Of a stretch of DNA of 7,915 nt, positions 6,339 to 7,915 are shown in pieces. A program made the translations under genes and the position numbers. The first letter of the stretch is position 1. Each line of letters opens with the position of its first letter. The DNA is from Endomicrobium sp. (lineage in GTDB: Bacteria; Elusimicrobiota; Endomicrobiia; Endomicrobiales; Endomicrobiaceae), in NCBI GenBank assembly GCA_031273645.1, contig JAISRM010000134.1, forward strand, positions 1-7,915. The letters run 5' to 3'. Below the pieces are notes generated by a model that saw nothing but the letters and a program-made list of their open reading frames with translations, made no database searches and was not told where the DNA came from.

Positions 6339-6462
6339 GTCATTCCCATGAAAATGGGAATCCATGTTTAATATTAATATAGTTTCTAACATTATTTCTT
6401 TTAAAAACACAATGTAAAAAAAAATTTTAGTAAACGTGGATTCCCGCTTTCGCGGGAATGAC
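6339..6462. repeat. Core repeat copy B1, 124 bp
   Basis: It runs from GTCATTCCC to GGGAATGAC. The left palindrome ATTCCC-ATGAAAAT-GGGAAT is at 6342-6361 and the right palindrome ATTCCC-GCTTTCGC-GGGAAT at 6440-6459. The two ends are inverted repeats of each other over about 26 bp, differing within the central eight bases. The AT-rich middle has no open frame of its own. Confidence 0.85.
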
Positions 6463-6554
6463 AAGCTGAAAGACAAACAAACTTAAAGACATTTTAAGCC
6501 GACAGAGTTCGTCTGGTTTATTGAACACGGGCTGCGCCTGTTTTGTTTGTGTCT

Positions 6555-6678
6555 GTCATTCCCATGAAAATGGGAATCCATTTTTATTATTAATATAGTT
6601 TTTAACATTATTTCTTTTAAAAACACAATGTAAAAAAAATTTTTAGTAAACGTGGATTCCCGCTTTCGCGGGAATGAC
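6555..6678. repeat. Core repeat copy B2, 124 bp
   Basis: Same structure as the copy before it, with palindromes at 6558-6577 and 6656-6675. The middle differs by a few substitutions (TTTTTATTATTAATATAG). Confidence 0.85.
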
Positions 6679-6770
6679 AAACTGAAAGACAAACAAGCTA
6701 AAAGATATTTTTAGACGACAGACTGCGTCTGTTTTATGAAACACGGACTGTGTCTGTTTTGTTTGTGTCT

Positions 6771-6893
6771 GTCATTCCCATGAAAATGGGAATCCATTTT
6801 TAATATTAATATAGTTTTTAACATTATTGCCTTTAAAGACACAATGTAAAAAGAATTTTAGTAAACGTGGATTCCCGCTTTCGCGGGAATGAC
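6771..6893. repeat. Core repeat copy B3, 123 bp
   Basis: Palindromes lie at 6774-6793 and 6871-6890. The middle differs from the other copies at ATTGCCTTTAAAGAC and is about one base shorter in total. Confidence 0.85.
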
Positions 6894-6969
6894 AAACTGA
6901 AAGACATTTTGAGACGACAGACTGCATCTGTTTTATGAAACACGGACTACGCCTGTTTTGTTTGTGTCT

Positions 6970-7156
6970 GTCATTCCCATGAAAATGGGAATCCATTTTT
7001 ATTATTAATATAGTTTTTAACATTATTTCTTTTCAGACTGCGTCTGTTTTTATAAAACAGCCGAAAGCTGTAAACAGACTTCGTCTGACAGAATTTTTTA
7101 GTAAACTTGGTCATCATAAAAACAGACGAAGTCTGTCCCGCTTCCGCGGGAATGAC
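6970..7156. repeat. Core repeat copy B4 with small hairpins inserted, 187 bp
   Basis: The left palindrome is intact (6973-6992). After ACATTATTTCTTTT the core is interrupted by a run of small hairpins: CAGACTGCGTCTG (7034-7046), ACAGC-CGAAA-GCTGT (7057-7071) and CAGACTTCGTCTG (7075-7087). A further hairpin, ACAGACGAAGTCTGT (7122-7136), has replaced the left arm of the right palindrome, leaving CCCGCTTCCGCGGGAATGAC. This copy shows that the small hairpins can enter the core elements. Confidence 0.75.
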
Positions 7157-7190
7157 AAACTAAAGGACAAACAAACTCAAAGACATCGGG

Positions 7191-7219
7191 AATAACTGCT
7201 AAGTTGTTGCCTGCGGCAA
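7191..7219. repeat. Right copy of the direct repeat bracketing the repeat array
   Basis: ACTGCTAAGTTGTTGCC at 7195-7211 is identical to 6142-6158. It is followed by TGCGGCAAGC, which forms TTGCC-TGC-GGCAA. It lies about 33-60 bp after the pgpH stop on the transcribed strand. No T-run follows, so I do not call it a terminator. Confidence 0.75.
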
Positions 7220-7251
7220 GCTGCGCTGTAATTAATGATCGCCGAAGGGCG

Positions 7252-7915
7252 CTAATTTTTCTTTTCGCCGTTTTTGTATTCTATTCTTGCATGATAAATT
7301 GATATTAAAGACGCCGCAATGCTGTCTCTGATTGTCTGCAAATCTTGTAAAGTTATGGGACAATCGGAAAATTGGCCGTCGGTAAATTTATTATTTATTA
7401 TTTTTTCAACGGTTTCCCTGATTCTTACCGCCGACGATTCTTCTAAAGCGCGCGCGGCGGCTTCGCAGGAATCTGCAATCATAACTATCGCCGAGACTTT
7501 AGTTTTAGGCTTAGGTCCCGGATACCTGAAATTTTCTATATTCGCATCGGGATTTATTTCCAGCGCCTTGTGATAAAAAAAATGCATCATCGTCGTTCCG
7601 TGATGCTGCTCTATGGCGTCTATTATTTCTTTGTCGAGGTTGTGCTTTTTAGCAATAGCCGCGCCGTCTTTAACGTGCGAAACGAGAATGAGGCTTGACA
7701 TAGCCGGCGTAAGAGGGTCGTGAGGGTTGACCGCGCTGCCCTGATTTTCAATAAAATATTCCGGATTTTTTAATTTGCCTATATCATGATAATAAGAGCC
7801 AACCCTTGCAAGAAGAGAATTGACGCCTATGGCGTCGGCGGCAGCCTCGGCGATAGTAGCGGTCATAAGCGAGTGATGATACGTGCCGGGAGCCTCAAGC
7901 ATAAGCCTCTTAAGA
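7252..7915 (-). CDS. pgpH: 7TM-HD family phosphohydrolase (YqfF/PgpH type), C-terminal HD domain, 5' end outside window
   Basis: The reading frame stays open to the window edge. The codons before the internal Met at 7902 encode LKRL, giving the family string LKRLMLEAPGTYHHS, so 7902 is not the start. Numbering from that Met, the metal-binding HD residues are visible: H9/H10 (GTYHHS), H39-D40 (YYHDIGK), H76, H100-H101 (EQHHGT) and D144 (MIADSCEAA). In Listeria and related bacteria this domain hydrolyses cyclic di-AMP to pApA and is anchored by seven membrane helices. Those helices and the extracellular 7TMR-HDED domain would lie outside the window. Whether this organism makes cyclic di-AMP cannot be told here. 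The usual neighbour ybeY follows, but only after 1.1 kb of repeats. Confidence 0.9.
   Translation of the reverse strand, partial: LKRLMLEAPGTYHHSLMTATIAEAAADAIGVNSLLARVGSYYHDIGKLKNPEYFIENQGSAVNPHDPLTPAMSSLILVSHVKDGAAIAKKHNLDKEIIDAIEQHHGTTMMHFFYHKALEINPDANIENFRYPGPKPKTKVSAIVMIADSCEAAARALEESSAVRIRETVEKIINNKFTDGQFSDCPITLQDLQTIRDSIAASLISIYHARIEYKNGEKKN

Larger units (their letters stand above)
6180..7190. repeat. Tandem array of palindromic composite repeats between pgpH and ybeY
   Basis: This gene-free stretch of about 1 kb is made of core elements with inverted-repeat ends at 6339-6462, 6555-6678, 6771-6893 and 6970-7156. The linkers between them are 92, 92 and 76 bp. A decayed fragment precedes the array (about 6180-6338, with a damaged left palindrome at 6273-6292). 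Starts of successive cores are 216, 216 and 199 bp apart, so core plus linker behaves as a tandem unit. Each linker contains ACAGRC-type hairpins and ends TTTTGTTTGTGTCT. Because 216 is divisible by three, similar minus-strand open frames of 68-83 codons recur in register. They are products of the repeat, not genes. Confidence 0.9.

Noticed and set aside
6270..7023. Three similar minus-strand open frames (68, 69 and 83 codons) with MSFSLSFPRKREST and FHGNDRH motifs
   Set aside because: They follow the 216-bp repeat period, which is divisible by three, and their conserved residues are translations of the GGGAATGAC and ATTCCC palindromes. Such RKREST or HGNDRH peptides are well-known artefacts of palindromic repeats. 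No ribosome binding site pattern is shared.
6339..7156. CRISPR array
   Set aside because: Repeats are far too long (124-bp core, 216-bp period). The linkers are conserved rather than unique, and there are no cas genes.
7201..7251. Terminator after pgpH
   Set aside because: CGCC-CTTC-GGCG and TTGCC-GCA-GGCAA are short stems with no T-run after them on the minus strand.

Overview
The window is a moderately AT-rich bacterial chromosome segment in which every recognisable gene lies on the minus strand, so transcription runs from position 7915 towards 1. The protein set and the gene order suggest a Gram-negative, probably anaerobic bacterium. The set is a 7TM-HD phosphohydrolase, YbeY, two DUF21/CBS proteins, RecO and a three-subunit proton-translocating transhydrogenase. 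My best guess is an Elusimicrobiota lineage such as Endomicrobium, made from general resemblance only and at low to moderate confidence.

Layout in transcription order. At 7915-7252 is the C-terminal part of a YqfF/PgpH-type HD phosphohydrolase, cut by the window edge. At 7251-6121 there are no genes, only an array of palindromic repeats. At 6120-3468 are three tightly overlapping genes: ybeY, then two paralogous DUF21-CBS membrane proteins (overlaps of 16 and 4 bp). At 3467-2653 is a second gene-free block built from the same repeat family, but rearranged and carrying nested insertions. At 2652-1963 is recO. At 1962-1814 is a short intergenic region with a good sigma70-type promoter. At 1813-1 is the pntAA-pntAB-pntB operon, with pntB running off the left edge.

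The pgpH, ybeY, CBS and recO genes belong to a neighbourhood that is widely conserved in bacteria (phoH-pgpH-ybeY-dgkA/CBS-era-recO). Here both larger gaps in that neighbourhood are filled by repeats. The core repeat is about 124 bp. Its two ends are about 26-bp inverted repeats of each other, and each end is itself a small palindrome of the form ATTCCC-N8-GGGAAT, the same pattern as the neisserial dRS3 repeat. In 6339-7156 the cores are tandemly arranged with a period of about 216 bp. They are separated by linkers carrying a second, smaller hairpin family (ACAGRC-3 nt-GYCTGT). In 2701-3467 the right terminal hairpin is split by a 53-bp insert present in four copies. A 17-bp direct repeat brackets the 6.1-7.2 kb array.

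The genes themselves look ordinary housekeeping. The points of real interest are the repeat architecture, a possible leaderless start for the transhydrogenase operon, and variant residues in YbeY and one CBS protein. I see no defence system, CRISPR array, tRNA, rRNA or transposase gene.
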